Positions 1 through 12,476 of a DNA stretch of 64,000 bases are shown here, one piece after another. Numbering within the stretch: position 1 is the stretch's first letter; each line of letters starts with the position of its first letter. Origin of the DNA: Megamerina dolium (taxonomy: Eukaryota > Arthropoda > Insecta > Diptera > Megamerinidae); assembly GCA_963854835.1 (NCBI GenBank), contig OY978529.1, positions 49,409,821 through 49,473,820 on the forward strand, written 5' to 3'. The notes below the pieces were generated by a model, which saw only the letters and a program-made list of their open reading frames with translations, made no database searches and was not told where the DNA came from. The position numbers were made by a program, and so were the translations under genes.

Positions 1-709
1 GAATCCGTTCCTTATATTCGACTAAGCGAAAATCAACGACTTCAAATCAAATATGAATAATAGTCGACTACTTTACCTCATCAGTTAATTTGAGACTTTA
101 ATATAAATGTAAAATAACTGTAAGAGCCTTGAATGAAATAGAAATGCAAATTGCGCATTTCGACGTTAAAAAATCAATATCTTTGGTACGACTAGTAGCT
201 GAACCACGGAAATTCTACTATATCACATACTAGCAACATTCATTATTTATTTATTTATCATCGCGTCATCGCGTCATATCTCATCACTTTCACATCCATT
301 TTGATTTGTTCGGAAAGAATGTTCTCCCCTTGTGATATACCTTTACTGACTTCACGTTGAAGCGTTAATATAATTTTTTTTTTTTTTTTATAACAACTTA
401 AATATTTTTTTTAATTGATTCGGTTTTAGCTATATTTTAAACATCATTATTTCTGTTTTAAGAATTTTTATATTTTTATCACGATGATACGTCACATGTG
501 TTCAAGATGTTATGCAATATGAGAATTGTGCGTTTATGCGCAATCTCTATTAAAATCAGTTGATTTCAAATTTTAAAATTTTTTTCCTTTTGATATCTCT
601 GAAAAAATGGCTCTAGTTTGTTGACCATAACTGAATATAAATTTTTTAAAGCTTTATCATCGATCTATTAATTGGTACTACAGATGGAAGGAATAAGCGG
701 TTAACAGTA
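1..709. other. AT-rich stretch without a gene
   Basis: I see no coding potential or repeat boundary here. The sequence is AT-rich with short poly(T) runs near 370-410, and open frames are short and of low complexity. Confidence 0.6.
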
Positions 710-712
710 TAA

Positions 713-1240
713 TAGCCTAGACAGACGGCAACCTAATTCCGGATTACCGGCGCACTTAATCCGAATAAAATAATAACCTGACAGACGGCAGTATTGCGTA
801 TTAACTAAACGGCTGATTGCTGTTTTATTAGGTCTGTCCACTTACATTGCTATCACTATCAATTTCTGTCATCTATCACTCTCGGTATGAGAAAATCTAC
901 AAGAAGTATGTGAACTGAAAACTATCAGAAACTTGTAAATTGACATACACCGTTCATAATTGACCGCTGGATTTATTTGTTCGCCAACACTTTTCATGTT
1001 GAAAACTGTAAACAATTGTTGAAAGTTTTTTATAAGCGAACACACCTAATATTTTGTAAAATGGATGGAGAAAAATTCACAATAGACAATTTTCAGCAGT
1101 GTTGCCATCGCAAATTGCCCTAATCCTCTTTTATTTTGAGAATTAGCTCATAGAGTTTATGCGGATTAGCTGCAGTTAATGCCAGAGTTAATTCGAATTA
1201 ACTTGGTAATCCGGAATTAGACTGTCATCTGTCTAGGCTA
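713..1240 (+). mobile_element. MITE, Harbinger-like family, copy A (complete)
   Basis: This 528-bp element starts TAGCCTAGACAGACGGCA and ends with the inverse, TGTCTAGGCTA. The terminal inverted repeats extend to about 36 bp with mismatches. It is flanked by TAA at 710-712 and TAA at 1241-1243. There is no transposase frame, so it is non-autonomous. The terminal motif CTGACAGACGGCAG recurs about 65 bp inside one end (about 779-792). Six other copies occur in the window. The 3-bp TWA target duplication is what the PIF/Harbinger superfamily produces; assignment to that superfamily is inference. Confidence 0.85.
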
Positions 1241-3353
1241 TAACACTAAGATATTAAATATTAAAATATTAATGAGTACATTAACAAATTGAAAACAAAT
1301 TTCAATATTGAGAAGTTCGATAATTCAGCCTAATTGCATTACATTTTATCACATCATAATTTTTTTGTCACATGTCAAATTTTCGCTCATTGAAAAATTA
1401 ATTTACGCTGTGGAATAAATTTATTATTGATATTATTTTTAAATATACAAAAGTTGAAGCTGAAGATTTGATTTTTTTCTTTATTTTTGTCACAATGATT
1501 AGCAATTCACTTTGACTTTATAGTGATGCTGGAGGTACATCATCTCCAACTGCAAATGATTATGCCAAGGCCAGAATTTAATGAAAGTGCAAAAATACTC
1601 ATTGTCATGGATGACTAGAATGAGGTCTAAGTGACATGTGTATTATTTTCAAATTTTTGAGTATAATTTTCTAATATATTTCTCTTATTTATATGCATAT
1701 AAAAATCACAAATTCAATACTCAATTATTGATAAAGGCTAAAAGCAATGATTTTTTATTTTATTTTATTATTTTATTTTATTTTTTTTTTTTTTGATTTA
1801 GGTATTATATTTTATACTTTGCAACATGGACAATATCAATACAAGTTAGAGGACAAAAATTGCTTATTATATGCTTACATATACTTAAAAAAATACATAG
1901 TACATCGAAATGCTGCAAATACATTACGTAGTCAGTCAGTCAATCAGGCAATCAATAAAAAATGGCGCATTTTAAAAGATCTCTCACTGATTTCAGAATT
2001 TATTAGCTACACATTTTTTTTTTTTTGTATTTTTGGCAAAGTGGATACGTATAATGTTCTGCCAAATACTGTGCATATATTATTTATGTTGGCAAACGAA
2101 TTTCATAGACATGTACAGTACATGAACATATGTACATATACCTACAAGTATATATTTGTATGAGAATGCTAATTTAATCTGACAGCATAGTACATGACAT
2201 CCACTCCATTTGATATAAATACAACAATCTTTCTTCCAGTTACTCATGGCAGCTGTTCTAAATGTTAATGTACTTGTACGAGTATTTTATTGTATGGCGT
2301 ATGGCTATGATTAACAAATTTTATTAGAATGATTTTCAATGGTTGACTCATCGTACATATAATATCTACTCTTAATATAAGTAAAATGTCGTTAAACTAA
2401 TACATTACAAATATGATTGGACTAGAAAAAGTTTGAAAAAAAAAGATACAAGAAACCAAATTGCTATCCCATTATTGCATTTATTTAGCAATTTTTGAAA
2501 TACATTACATTACAACTTATGATTGAGTTTAATATTTGTTTGTAAGTACAAAGTGACAAATGAAGAATAGAAGAAATTAAACATCTCTTCCAACAAGACG
2601 AAGAAATCTACATTATTTTTGTTTCTTATCATTTTAGCTAACTATTTTGCAATTTATTCATTTAGGAAACTACTAATTAATTTACCAACAATATCTTCTA
2701 GTTAAAATAATCACTATTCACTATTCACACTATTTACATAAGTTGGCTTTATCATCATTTTTATTTATCATCATCATCATAAAAAAAAAAGAATATTTCT
2801 CTGCTTTCAAACATATTTTAATTAAATTGTATTCAACTTACAATGTGAACCTTAAGGCTATAAGTTAAATTGAAAAAAGTCACCGTATTATAACATGTAC
2901 CTTCTAGTAGCAAAAAACATTAAAAAAAATGAAACAAAGAGAAGAAATAATGTATTGTGTTGTATACTCATAGTATACTAGTTCTTTGTGTGTGACATAA
3001 AAGTGTTTTTTATGGCAAGCATAACAACAAAGCATATAAAGGATAAAACAAAACTTATGGACGAGCACATCAACCAACCAGCCAGCCAGTCAGCAAGTAA
3101 GAATGCAAGCAAACTGGTAATGCATAAAGTAGCATGAACTCAAGCTCAATATTGTCGAGTATACAACAATTTCACACCTTTACTCGATCTACTCCAACAA
3201 CTAACTAACTAACATCAGCCATCATGTCGCCCATACTGACTTGTTCACTTCTATACGAGGTGTATTCACGTATACATATGAAATCTTCAAAAAGCCCAAT
3301 AGAATAGGTTGCCGCTCCTTTTAATACACAAATAATATGTATATACAAGTATA

Positions 3354-3375
3354 GTGTGTGTGTGTGTGTGTGTGT
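3354..3375. repeat. (GT)n microsatellite
   Basis: An 11-unit GT/TG run, perfect across this span. Confidence 0.9.
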
Positions 3376-3527
3376 ACATATGAGTATGTCAATATTTTGT
3401 TGTGTTTTTTGTCTATTTGTTGTACTTTTCATTTTATTTTTACACTTGCTGCCATAGTTTTTAATTTCAAAATATATGTACATAAATATTTTATCTTGCC
3501 TCAAGTGTATATTTTGCTAGGTAACCT

Positions 3528-3599
3528 GCATCACCATCACCATCATCATCGTCATCGTCATTATCATCATTATCATCATTATCATCATCATCATCATCA
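3528..3599. repeat. (CAT)n imperfect microsatellite
   Basis: About 72 bp of CAT/CGT/TAT triplets. It produces a histidine-rich open frame on the plus strand that should not be read as a gene. Confidence 0.9.
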
Positions 3600-3972
3600 G
3601 AGTCATGTAAATTGGTGTGGCAATGTGTTTTCATTTGGTGTGCATTTCATACAATCAAAGGTTCATGGCCATTTTAGTATCATCCTGCTATATTTTTTCT
3701 ACTACTACTTCTACATTTTCCTACGCTCACTATTGCCCTTGTGTTGTGTGGATGTCAAATATGTTATTTTTCATATACCTACACTTTTTGTGTGTGTATG
3801 TGTGTGTGTGTATCCTTTTTTTTAAGTTTTACCATAAATAAAAAGTTGATTTATATTGAAAAATGCTCTCTTAATTATTGTAAATTTATTTGTAGTTTTT
3901 CATACAATAGTTGATGTATGTATGTACATCAGGGTGTGCCAAATTATTCAAAAATTACTTGTTTGTAAGTTA

Positions 3973-4445
3973 TAGCCCTGACAGACGGCTAATACGCATT
4001 AACTCTGCAAGTTAATTCTCAAAATTAAAGAGGATTAGGTCAATATTCGATGGCAACACTGCTGAAAAATGTCTATTATGAATTTTTCTCGATCCAACAT
4101 ACAAAACAATAGGTCTGTTCGCTTATAAAAAACTTTCAACAATTGTTAACAATTTTCGATATGAAAAGCGTTGGCGAAAAAATAAATCCAGCTGTCAATT
4201 ACGAACTGTGAATGTCAATTTACAAGTTTCTGATAGTTTTCAGTTCACGCACTTCTTGTAGATTTTCTCACATCGAGAGTGACAGATGACAGAAATTGAT
4301 AGTGATAGTATTGTAAGTGAGCAGACCTAATAAAACAGTAATCAGCCGTTTAGTTAATCCGCAATACTGTCGTCTATCAGGTTAATATTTTATTCGGATT
4401 AAGTGCGCCTTTAAATCGGATTAACGCTGCCGTCTGTCAGGGCAA
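3973..4445 (-). mobile_element. MITE, Harbinger-like family, copy B
   Basis: Begins TAGCCCTGACAGACGGC and ends with the near-inverse GCCGTCTGTCAGGGCA. TTA lies on both sides (3970-3972 and 4446-4448). It is in inverse orientation relative to copy A and is shortened to about 473 bp. The internal motif GACAGATGACAGAAATTG is shared with the other copies. Confidence 0.8.
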
Positions 4446-4508
4446 TTAAGCTATGAATAATCTGCCTTTAAAATATACGAGTTATTTATACTACGTGGCA
4501 GCATTTGT

Positions 4509-4534
4509 TCTCTCTCTCTCTCTCTCTCTCTCTC
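4509..4534. repeat. (TC)n microsatellite
   Basis: A perfect 13-unit TC run. Confidence 0.95.
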
Positions 4535-4739
4535 GATCTTACGGTTTCGTTATAATCTTTGCATATTCATTTCGTTCGTTCTTGTTTCGCCATTTCTAAT
4601 TAATTATTTGTTTGTCCCCATAAAAATTAAGGTTGCCACATGTAAAAATTTTATTTAATTTCGCGCGAATATGCACTTTTTCGTTTTCATATTATTAATT
4701 TCAATACTCCCAGTGGAAAATAGAAGGAGTACATAGCGA

Positions 4740-5050
4740 TTACAGAACCCCTTTTTTGGGATCCAGAAGTTCTTACCATCTGGATTCTATCTCTAAATCA
4801 CTTTTGTATGAAAACGGGCCACATTTGAATGCATTCCATAGAACAGCTTTCAGCAGGAGTTTTTTTTTTCAAGCACTCCAGTAATGCCAAAATGTTGTCA
4901 TTCAAATGCAAAATGTGATTTCGATATAAGAATTACAACATGTGTCTACAACCAAAGAACAAAAAAAATTCTCTCGATTCCTTCCTGGGCTCGATCCTGG
5001 GATCCCTGATCGCAAAGCTAACACTACCGGTGCACCACATATTATACAAC
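4740..5050 (-). mobile_element. possible tRNA-derived SINE relic
   Basis: On the minus strand, about 5045-4980 reads as a tRNA-like head with a B-box-like GGATCGAGCCC; the rest (4740-4980) would be the body. Only one such copy is visible, so no family can be shown. It may be a chance resemblance. Confidence 0.3.
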
Positions 5051-5099
5051 AATATTCTTGACTAAAATAATGATAAAAATAATTTTCTCGAAAATATTG

Positions 5100-5260
5100 T
5101 TGAATACTTTTTGAATTTCTTGTCAGAAAAACATATATAAAAACGATACCTCCCAGCTGGATTTGAACTCACGATCTGCCGATTCCAAAGCCAGCGGTTG
5201 TATCATTACTCTATCAATTAATTGACTCCACTGCTATCTAGATGTGTACTAAAATAAAAT
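5100..5260 (-). mobile_element. second possible tRNA-like relic
   Basis: On the minus strand, 5220-5150 contains GAGTTCAAATCC, which matches a B box, preceded at tRNA-like spacing by a weak A-box-like stretch. There is no convincing cloverleaf. It could be an old tRNA pseudogene or a SINE head. Confidence 0.3.
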
Positions 5261-5511
5261 CAATTGAAAATTTTGAGTGTTTGTATTTGTGTAGCTCATT
5301 CCAGTTTATTTGCTTAAAACATTACCTGCTCGCTTCTCGAGAAGGACTTTTAGAAGCAGTATGCATACAGCGGTACTGAGATGTGGATTTCATTTGCTTC
5401 AATGCTGATTTTTAATGTCTTATGTTGGCAAGGTATTGACAAATTTGCTGCTGGACTAGTTAATAATTTCAATATTGAAATTAATAAAAATGGAAAGTCG
5501 CCCGCCACGAT

Positions 5512-6020
5512 ATCAAAATCGTGCTTGGCGACTTTAATGCCAGGGTGGGCAAGGAAGGTACCTTTGGTCCAACTGTCGGAAAATTCAGCCTCCACCAGAA
5601 CACCTCCGATAACGGAATGAGGTTGATCGACTTCGCCGCAGCACGAAACATGGTAATTGGTGGTACCAGATTCCAGCATCTCGACATCCACAAAGCGACA
5701 TGGCTGTCTCCAGATCATCGTACAAGAAACCAAATTGATCATGTGTTAATTGACGGAAGGCATGCTTCCAGTGTGATGGACGTGAAATCGACCGTGGTGC
5801 CAACATCGACTCGGATCACTACCTTGTTGCAGCTAAGGTGCGCACACGCCTATGTGTCGCAAATAACAAGAGAAGTCCCACACAGAGAAAGCTCGACGTC
5901 AGTAAGCTGCAATCACCAGAGACAGCAGATGCATTTTCCACTCGACTATCGGATCTGCTTATGCAGAACACTCCCCCACTTGATGATACATGCGCACGGT
6001 GGACACATATATCCCACTCC
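5512..6020 (+). pseudogene. APE-type endonuclease remnant of the RTE-like LINE
   Basis: The frame reads LGDFNARVGKEG, with the metal-binding GDFN motif of LINE endonucleases, then TWLSPDHRTRNQIDHV, the typical C-terminal part. The expected SDHYLV motif lies in another frame, so a frameshift falls near 5795-5810. The N-terminal half of the endonuclease is missing. In the family this enzyme nicks target DNA; this copy cannot. Confidence 0.75.
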
Positions 6021-6551
6021 ATGACTACTGCTGCCGAGGAGGTAATCGGTTACTACCGGCCTCTGAGGAATGAGTGGTATGATCAGGAGTGTCGCGACGC
6101 TACCGCAGAGAAAGACGCCGCCTACAGAAGAACCCTGCGTGCAGGCGCAACGCGAGCTGTTAAGGAGCGGTACAGAGTGCAGAGAGACGTCTTTTCAGGC
6201 GCAAGAAGAGGGAGTTGGAAAGACGTGAGTGTGAGGAGATAGAGATGTGTACCGACAAGAATGAGAGTCGAAAATTCTTCGAAAAGATCAAGCGCCTAAG
6301 TGGAGGTTTAAATCACGGAGCCTCTTCTTGTCGTGATGGAAATGGGAATCTGGTTACAGATGTCCAGAGTGTACTGAGCCTATGGAGGGAACACTTCTCC
6401 ACGTTACTGAATGGCGATGCTACGAACAATTCCGCCAGTGGAGGAGATTGCCCGATAACCCCAATTACAGATGATGGTGTTGATGTTCCACCACCCGACT
6501 ATGACGAGGTTGAAACGGCCATTTTAAGGCTGAAGAACAACAAAGCTGCAG

Positions 6552-7967
6552 GTGCTGATGGCGTGCCTGCCGAGTTGTTTAAGACCGGAGGCGATGAGCT
6601 GCATGCACCAGCTCATAAGCAGAATATGGTCGGATGAAAGCATGCCTGATGATTGGAGGCTCAGTGTTCTCTGTCCTGTACATAAAAAAGGAGACCCCAC
6701 AATTTGCGCCAACTACCGTGGAATAAGTCTCCTGAGCATCGCGTACAAGGTTCTATCGAGCGTACTGTCTGAAAGGTTGAAGCCTATGCTCAGCAACCTG
6801 ATTGGATCTTATCAGTGTGGCTTCAGACCTGGTAAATCCACCATCAAGCAGATTTTCACACTGCGCCAAATCCTGGAGAAGACCCAAGTAAAACAGATCG
6901 ACACACACCACCTATTTGTTGATTATAAAGCCGCTTTCGACAGTCCGGTAAGGGATTACCTCTACGCAACAATGTCTGAGTTCGGTATTCCTGCAAAGCT
7001 CATTCGACTTTGTAGAATGACACTGCATAACTCCCGTTGTGCAGTGAAAATTGGGAAGGACCTCTCCGCACCGTTTAATACCGAACGGGGTTTCAGACAA
7101 GGTGATTCGTTATCGTGCGACTTCTTCAATCTTATTATGGAGAAAATAATACGAGCTGCTGATCTACGACATAATGGCACTATCTTCAACAAAAGTGTCA
7201 TGCTGTTAGCGTATGCCGACGATATTGACATAATCGGCATGAGCACGCGAGCAGTCAGTGCAGCATTCTCAGAGTTGGAAAGAGAGTCGCGTCGGATGGG
7301 TCTCACGGTGAACGAGGGCAAGACGAAGTATCTAGTGTCAACAAACAAAGAGTCCCGGCGTCTTGGACAGCACGTCACTGTTGACAACTACGCTTTTGAA
7401 GTAGTAAGGGGCTTTGTCTATCTTGGAACCAGCATTAACAGCAGTAATGACGTCAGCTTGGAGATCATGCGTAGGATAACTCTTGCTAACAGGTGTTACT
7501 TTGGGCTGAGTAAGCAATTGAAAAGTCGAGCCCTCTCTCGAAGAACGAAAACTACACTCTACAAGTCTCTCATCATGCCTGTCCTAACATATGGCGCTGA
7601 AGCCTGGACAATTTCCATCTCGGATGAGCGAATGCTTGGGGCTTTCGAGAGAAAAGTCCCACACAAGATCTTTGGACCTATTTGCGTTGGTGGCGAGTAC
7701 CGAATAAGGTACAACCATGAGCTGTACGAGCTATATGCCGATATTGACATAGTAAAGCGCATCAAAATCCAGCGGCTGCGCTGGCTAGGTTATGTCGAGC
7801 GAATGAAAGAACACGCTCCAGCTAAGAAGGTGTTATATTCGGAACCCGCTGGAGGACGGCGCAGAAGAGGAAGACCAAACCTCCGGTGGAAAGACCAAGT
7901 ACTGGAGAACCTGACGGCGCTTGGAATTTCTAACTGGCGCCAGCTAGCGAAGAACAGAGATGGCTGA
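6552..7967 (+). pseudogene. reverse transcriptase ORF of the RTE-like LINE
   Basis: A long open frame (471 codons) covers almost the whole reverse transcriptase: fingers and palm (FRPGKSTIKQIFTLRQI), motif A (FVDYKAAFDS), motif B (GFRQGDSLS), the catalytic YADD (YADDIDIIG), and a C-terminal region ending with a basic GGRRRRGRPNLRWKDQV. The nominal start at 6552 is not the true start: the upstream part (ILRLKNNKAAGADGVPAELF) is in another frame. Because the catalytic residues are intact but the upstream frames are broken, I call it a decayed copy rather than an active gene. Confidence 0.85.
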
Positions 7968-8017
7968 CGAAGCATGTTATTTTCGGCCTAAATCGATATT
8001 CGGTTGTTATGGCCACA

Positions 8018-8032
8018 TAAGTAAGTAAGTAG
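8018..8032 (+). repeat. TAAG tail of the RTE-like LINE
   Basis: Short tandem TAAG units directly follow the conserved 3' end (ATATTCGGTTGTTATGGCCA). The 43.6-kb copy ends at the same place but has a TAATAATTA tail. Confidence 0.7.
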
Positions 8033-8237
8033 TAAAAATGGAATAATGCATAAATCTAAAATTAATAACAAGTACATACTAGAAATTTGTATAGTGATGC
8101 TGATGAAAAATAAAATAAAAACAATTTTTTTTTTGTTTCTTTAAATTCCAAATATAAGAAATATTCAAATATTGCAGAGGGTAAAAATCGAAAAAATCGA
8201 AATTTCTGTATTAATTTGAGTGAAATTTATGCATTGA

Positions 8238-8522
8238 GTGGTAATGCCGTAGCTCAGCGATTAGTGCATTGGTCTTCTGATCTGTAGATCGTGGTTTCAA
8301 TCCCCGACTGAAGCACATTTTTAGTATCGAAAAGATTTTTCTCATAATCACGAGTCGATACTCACCAGTCGGCAAGCAATTCGCCATTTTTCCGGTAGTA
8401 ACAATTTGCTATGAAAAAGCTTCTAAAAAAGCTCTAAAAAAGTGATGTCATAAAAGTTCTGCCATTCGGAACCGACTAATATAAAGTAGGTACCTTCTAA
8501 TACTGCGCAAAATTTAACTCCC
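8238..8522 (+). mobile_element. tRNA-derived SINE, copy 1
   Basis: The head (about 8245-8315) has an A box TAGCTCAGCGATTAG and a B box GGTTTCAATCC. The body follows: GGCAAGCAATT, then AAAAGTGATGTCA, then GTTCTGCCATTCGGAACC. The same head-body order occurs on the minus strand at 28270-28637, and body fragments occur at 35.5 and 46.5 kb. The 3' tail is lost; a different repeat begins near 8526. Confidence 0.75.
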
Positions 8523-8525
8523 ATA

Positions 8526-8701
8526 ATATTACTACAAGAAAGGCTTAAGGGCAGATCCTTCGGAACCCATAAACATATTCTACGGTGCTTCCCAAGAACG
8601 GGCGGGTCTCTACGTCCCGGAAGCACTCAACCACGTGGTCGTCCAAAATCCATTCACCTCATCAGAATACGGAAATGCTACAACAACAACAACAACAACG
8701 G
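8526..8701 (+). mobile_element. 3' fragment of a retroelement with (CAA)n tail
   Basis: The segment with ACGGGCGGGTCTCTACGTCC, GGAAGCACT and TTCACCTCATCAGAATACGG ends in (CAA)n. A second copy lies at 36375-36534 with the same end and tail. The tailed, shared 3' end indicates a LINE or SINE 3' terminus. The family is not recognised. Confidence 0.6.
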
Positions 8702-11306
8702 TAAACATATTTGGACATTGAAAATTTGAGTTATCTTAGTAAAAAAAAAACGGAATTTTCGTAGAATACAATGCGATAAATAGCTATAAATCCTACAAAC
8801 CTCTAACAACAATGGAGCAATAAAAATAATCATCAGTAATAGATTCTTTGATCTCAAAAACAAAGTCCTATATACGTGTACTTGGAAAAAATGAGCTAAA
8901 TTAAAAAAAAAGCACCTAAATTAAATGGTTTCTTTGGTAAAGTTGCTCAAAATTATTCAAACAATATCATTAGGGTGTGGTGAGAAGTCTTCGAAAAAAT
9001 TAACCCGCCCTAAGATAGGTACTTATAAGCTACGAAGAACTTTTAATTTTTTTTTTTCATTCATTTATTCATATAAACATATCTACCATAATACTATGAA
9101 GAAAAAAACAAAAAACGACAAGCAAAAATAAATATTATATTTTCCATTTGAATAGCAACAAGGAAAATTTGTTGTCATGACTGCTTGTCGTTATCAATCA
9201 AAATGATAATAACATAGATTGTACATGTAGTACAAACATTTATGGGCGTTGTTTTCAATATTCGATTAAAAAATACATATTATCAAACTTATAAATCTAT
9301 AATTTAATAACTTTAAAGTATAAAAAAAAACATTTTAATTGGTTTTCTTGATTTTTGCGAATTTTTTGTGTTATTCAAAAATATGAAAAATGTTTAAAAA
9401 CCCCCAAATATCTCTAAATCAAACAATTCCATTTTTTTCGTCAGACCAAAGGTTTTTTTTTTGTTATTTTTGTTTTTTGTTAATTATATTTGAAAGTGTA
9501 AATGCTATTAACAACTATAAATTAAGGCGAAAGTAAAGTTTTACAATGCTCATAAATATGCTTAGATATTAGATATTCCTCAAATACGATTTCCTCCTTA
9601 CATCGCTAATAAGCAATCTGCTGTATGGTAGACCATTCATTTAACAAACGCCTGACTATGTTATTTTCTCACACTTCTTATTTTTCTATTTATTTGCTTT
9701 ACTTAAGTACTACATATTTGCAATTTTTATTTTCAAAAAACTTACTTATGATTTATTGTTGTTTTTCATATTGACAGACATTGTGTATTTACATTTTTCT
9801 ATATCTTGTTGCAATGGCAACAACAATAATTGCACCCAATGACAGTTTAAAGCTTAATAATAAATATAACTGCTCTACGAACCGTTGATAATACAATAAA
9901 ATGTTTGTCGTTTTGCCGGAAGCAAGATTTCGTTTTCCATGTACACACTATTACGAGTATACAAGTATATATAGGCAATTATTGGGGGAATTGAACATGA
10001 ATAGTCGCCACTGATTTTAAATGCATATTTAAATACTGTGATGATTGAGTTTAGTTTATTACCTGCCAATGCCTTGAAGAAATGAATAGGAGAGCATAGT
10101 CGATGATGATGATGATGATGATGATGATGGTTTTGTTGATGGAAGCATATACTCGCCCCTCTGTGGTGATGGTTGGTTGTTATTGGTAATACGATATGTC
10201 ATTGTGGTTGTCATTGCCTCGAGTTGGTTGTTACTATGTTGATGATAATGACGATGGGGATAGTAAATAGTATTTACTATATTACGATGTTACCATTTCG
10301 CTTCGTTGCCGTTGTCAACCAATATTCTTGAGTATGTTGCACCCTTGTCGGTTACAAAAATTGCATATGTGTATGTAGTTTTTTTTTTTCTTTTCACTTG
10401 ATTTATCAAGTTTCCTGTATACGTACATTTTCATTTTCAATTAACTTTGTTCAATGAACTTGATATTTATTTTTCTTTATTTTTTTCTTCTTTTGTTTCC
10501 TTACCTTACGAATATTCTTCAAAAAAATACATGGTTTTTATCCTCCTAAACTAATGTCATATTAATTATTGATGATAATGTTGTTGTTGTTAGTGTTGTT
10601 CGTTATCTTAATAATTATTTTCATATTTTCAATTTCATATTTCAGCATCGTAAAAGATGATGGTAGGCTTATGAGATTTACAAGACACGGCAATATTGCA
10701 TATATTCTCGTAGCTACATAATTTAAATTTCGAAATCAAGCGCGTAATAGCATTTCTGTTGTACGAGAGAATATATAGAATAATATGTAGTTAAAAAGGA
10801 GACTTGAATCTTATTAATTTCATGTGCACCGTGATGATGATATGAAATTGTAGACATTTAGAGAATGATTTCAATGATTTAGTCATGAAGAATATATCAA
10901 AGTTGCTTGCTTTACCAGCTAAACGTGAAGTTTGCAATTTAATTGCGGTAAAAATTTCATTATTTTGACTCTGTTGGCTGATGTTCTCCACACATTTTAA
11001 TACAGAATTTAGTAGTTTTTATTTTTGGCCCACAAATCGTACAGCAGAGAAAGAAACTAATGATGATTTATAAGCACAAGAAACCATGGATCAAAAATCA
11101 ATGTTGAGCTCCGATAGTTTGACAAATAAAAATGTTTTTTTTTTTTCCTGCAAACATTGGCGCTTTTTTGAAGTTGAATCTCCATTGGGGCTTTATCCGG
11201 GATTTCCTTCGGGGTTTCTATATTGTTTGTTATTATTTTCAGAAAATTCGAAAACCAAATCAAATTCTACAAAATTTCAAGATTAAAATACTCTATGTAT
11301 AGGGTC
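8702..11306. other. AT-rich stretch without a gene
   Basis: No gene or mobile element is recognised. It contains poly(T) and poly(A) runs, a (GAT)n tract at 10102-10130 and GTTGTT-rich patches. Short frames such as 10791-10991 (minus) have ordinary amino-acid composition, but no splice context or recognisable motif. Confidence 0.55.
10102..10130. repeat. (GAT)n microsatellite
   Basis: A nine-unit GAT run. Confidence 0.9.
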
Positions 11307-11308
11307 TA

Positions 11309-12474
11309 GTAAAAAGAAATCCATTATTTTTGCATTAAATTGAAGGTTTTATTTAGCATAGTTAGAATGATCCGATTTAGGTCAAATTTGCACCGTTTTG
11401 TTCGATAACTTGTTGTCATTTTGTAGGTAATTTCATAATGCCACTCTCATAGAAACTCTCGTCCCTATTGGCAAAAATCTGGGACAGTCGATTTTCACAA
11501 GCTTCTCTTGAGGCGAATTTTTCACCAGCAAAATCATTCGCCATAGACTGGAACAGGTAGTAATCACCAGGTGCCAGATCCGGACTATAAGGTGAATGCA
11601 TAAGAACCTACCAATCAAGCTCCCTGAGCTTCTGGCGAGTCATTATCGATGTGTGTGGACTGGCGTTGTCCTATTGGCCAAAGCTGTCCGCTTCTGGGCG
11701 ATTGCTTCCTTCAGGCGGTCCAACTGTTGACAGTACAGATCTGAATTAAGAGTTTGGCCGTAGGAGAGCAGCTCATAGTAGATGATTCCCTGCTAATCCC
11801 ACCAAACACATAGCAAAACCATCCTGACCGTCAATCTTGGCTTGGCCACCGTTTGCGCCGGCTCACCGAGATTCGACCACGACCGTTTTCACTTGACGTT
11901 GTCGTAAGTGACCCACTTTACATCACCAGTAACCATCCGCTTCAGAAATGGATCGATTCACAGATGGAAATTCGATCCATGAGGTTTTTTTTTTTGCGTT
12001 AACTCTTGTGGCATCCATACATCGAACTTCTTTTTGTATCTAGCCTTATTTAAATGGTTCCAAACGGTTTTTTGTGCAATGCTTAGCTGCTGGGACAATA
12101 GAAACAGAGCTTACATGACGGTCAGACTCGACGATTTCCATAATTTTATCGATATTTTCGACAATTGCACCCCTTCCAGAGCGGGGTGAATTTTTGACAC
12201 TAAACACTATTCACATTTTCAGCCGTCTTTCTTGCATTTTCGCCTTTATCGAAGAAAAACTGTAAAATATGGCGTATTTTCTCTTTATTGGTGTCCATCT
12301 TTGACGCGTGCTCAAACAATACTGAATCAAGCAATCATAAAATTGCCTAAAAAGTTTATTTAGTACGAAATCCTATATTTCTAACGCCATCTAGCGTAAC
12401 CCGATCGCACTTATACAACGCCAGATACAGATTACTAAAGCCATCTATTGGAAAAATAATGAATTTCTTTTTAC
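11309..12474 (-). mobile_element. mariner element, family 1, copy 1 (near full length, dead)
   Basis: It is bounded by TA on both sides (11307-11308, 12475-12476) and by inverted ends GTAAAAAGAAATYC. The transposase would start at the minus-strand ATG 12298 (MDTNKEKIRHIL) and end at TAA 11379-11377 (..NGANLT). The frame is broken many times. Compared with the 39.2-kb copy, about 22 nt are missing near 11673. This deletes the FHQD codons and so the second catalytic aspartate. The third (YSPDLAPGDY) remains. This is a dead cut-and-paste transposase of the Tc1/mariner superfamily. Confidence 0.88.
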
Positions 12475-12476
12475 TA

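Larger units (their letters stand above)
1244..3969. other. AT-rich intergenic stretch with microsatellites
   Basis: There is no supportable gene. The long frame at 1747-2163 is driven by TTTTATTTTA repeats. The frames at 3205-3841 run through (GT)n and (CAT)n tracts. Several poly(A) and poly(T) runs are present. Confidence 0.6.
5498..8034 (+). mobile_element. RTE-like LINE, 5'-truncated copy 1
   Basis: A non-LTR retrotransposon cut at its 5' end inside the endonuclease domain. In order it has an APE-type endonuclease remnant (LGDFNARVG near 5521; SDHYLVAAK near 5812), a linker, and a reverse transcriptase with motifs FVDYKAAFDS, RQGDSLS and YADDIDIIG. Frameshifts near 5800, 6220 and 6560 separate the frames. 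The 3' end is a short tetranucleotide tail, TAAGTAAGTAAG (about 8020-8031), as RTE-type elements often have instead of poly(A). The GC content is clearly above that of the surroundings. Copies at 30.4 kb and 43.6 kb belong to the same or a close family. Confidence 0.85.

Noticed and set aside
1747..2163. 138-codon open frame on the plus strand
   Set aside because: The start is made of TTTTATTTTA repeats and the rest is Tyr/Ile/Phe-rich low complexity, with no family resemblance or splice context.
3358..3841. 155-codon frame with a histidine run
   Set aside because: It is produced by the (GT)n and (CAT)n microsatellites that it spans.
8245..8320. tRNA-like sequence with A and B boxes
   Set aside because: The same head followed by the same body occurs elsewhere, and the arms do not pair as a functional cloverleaf, so it is a SINE head and not a tRNA gene.
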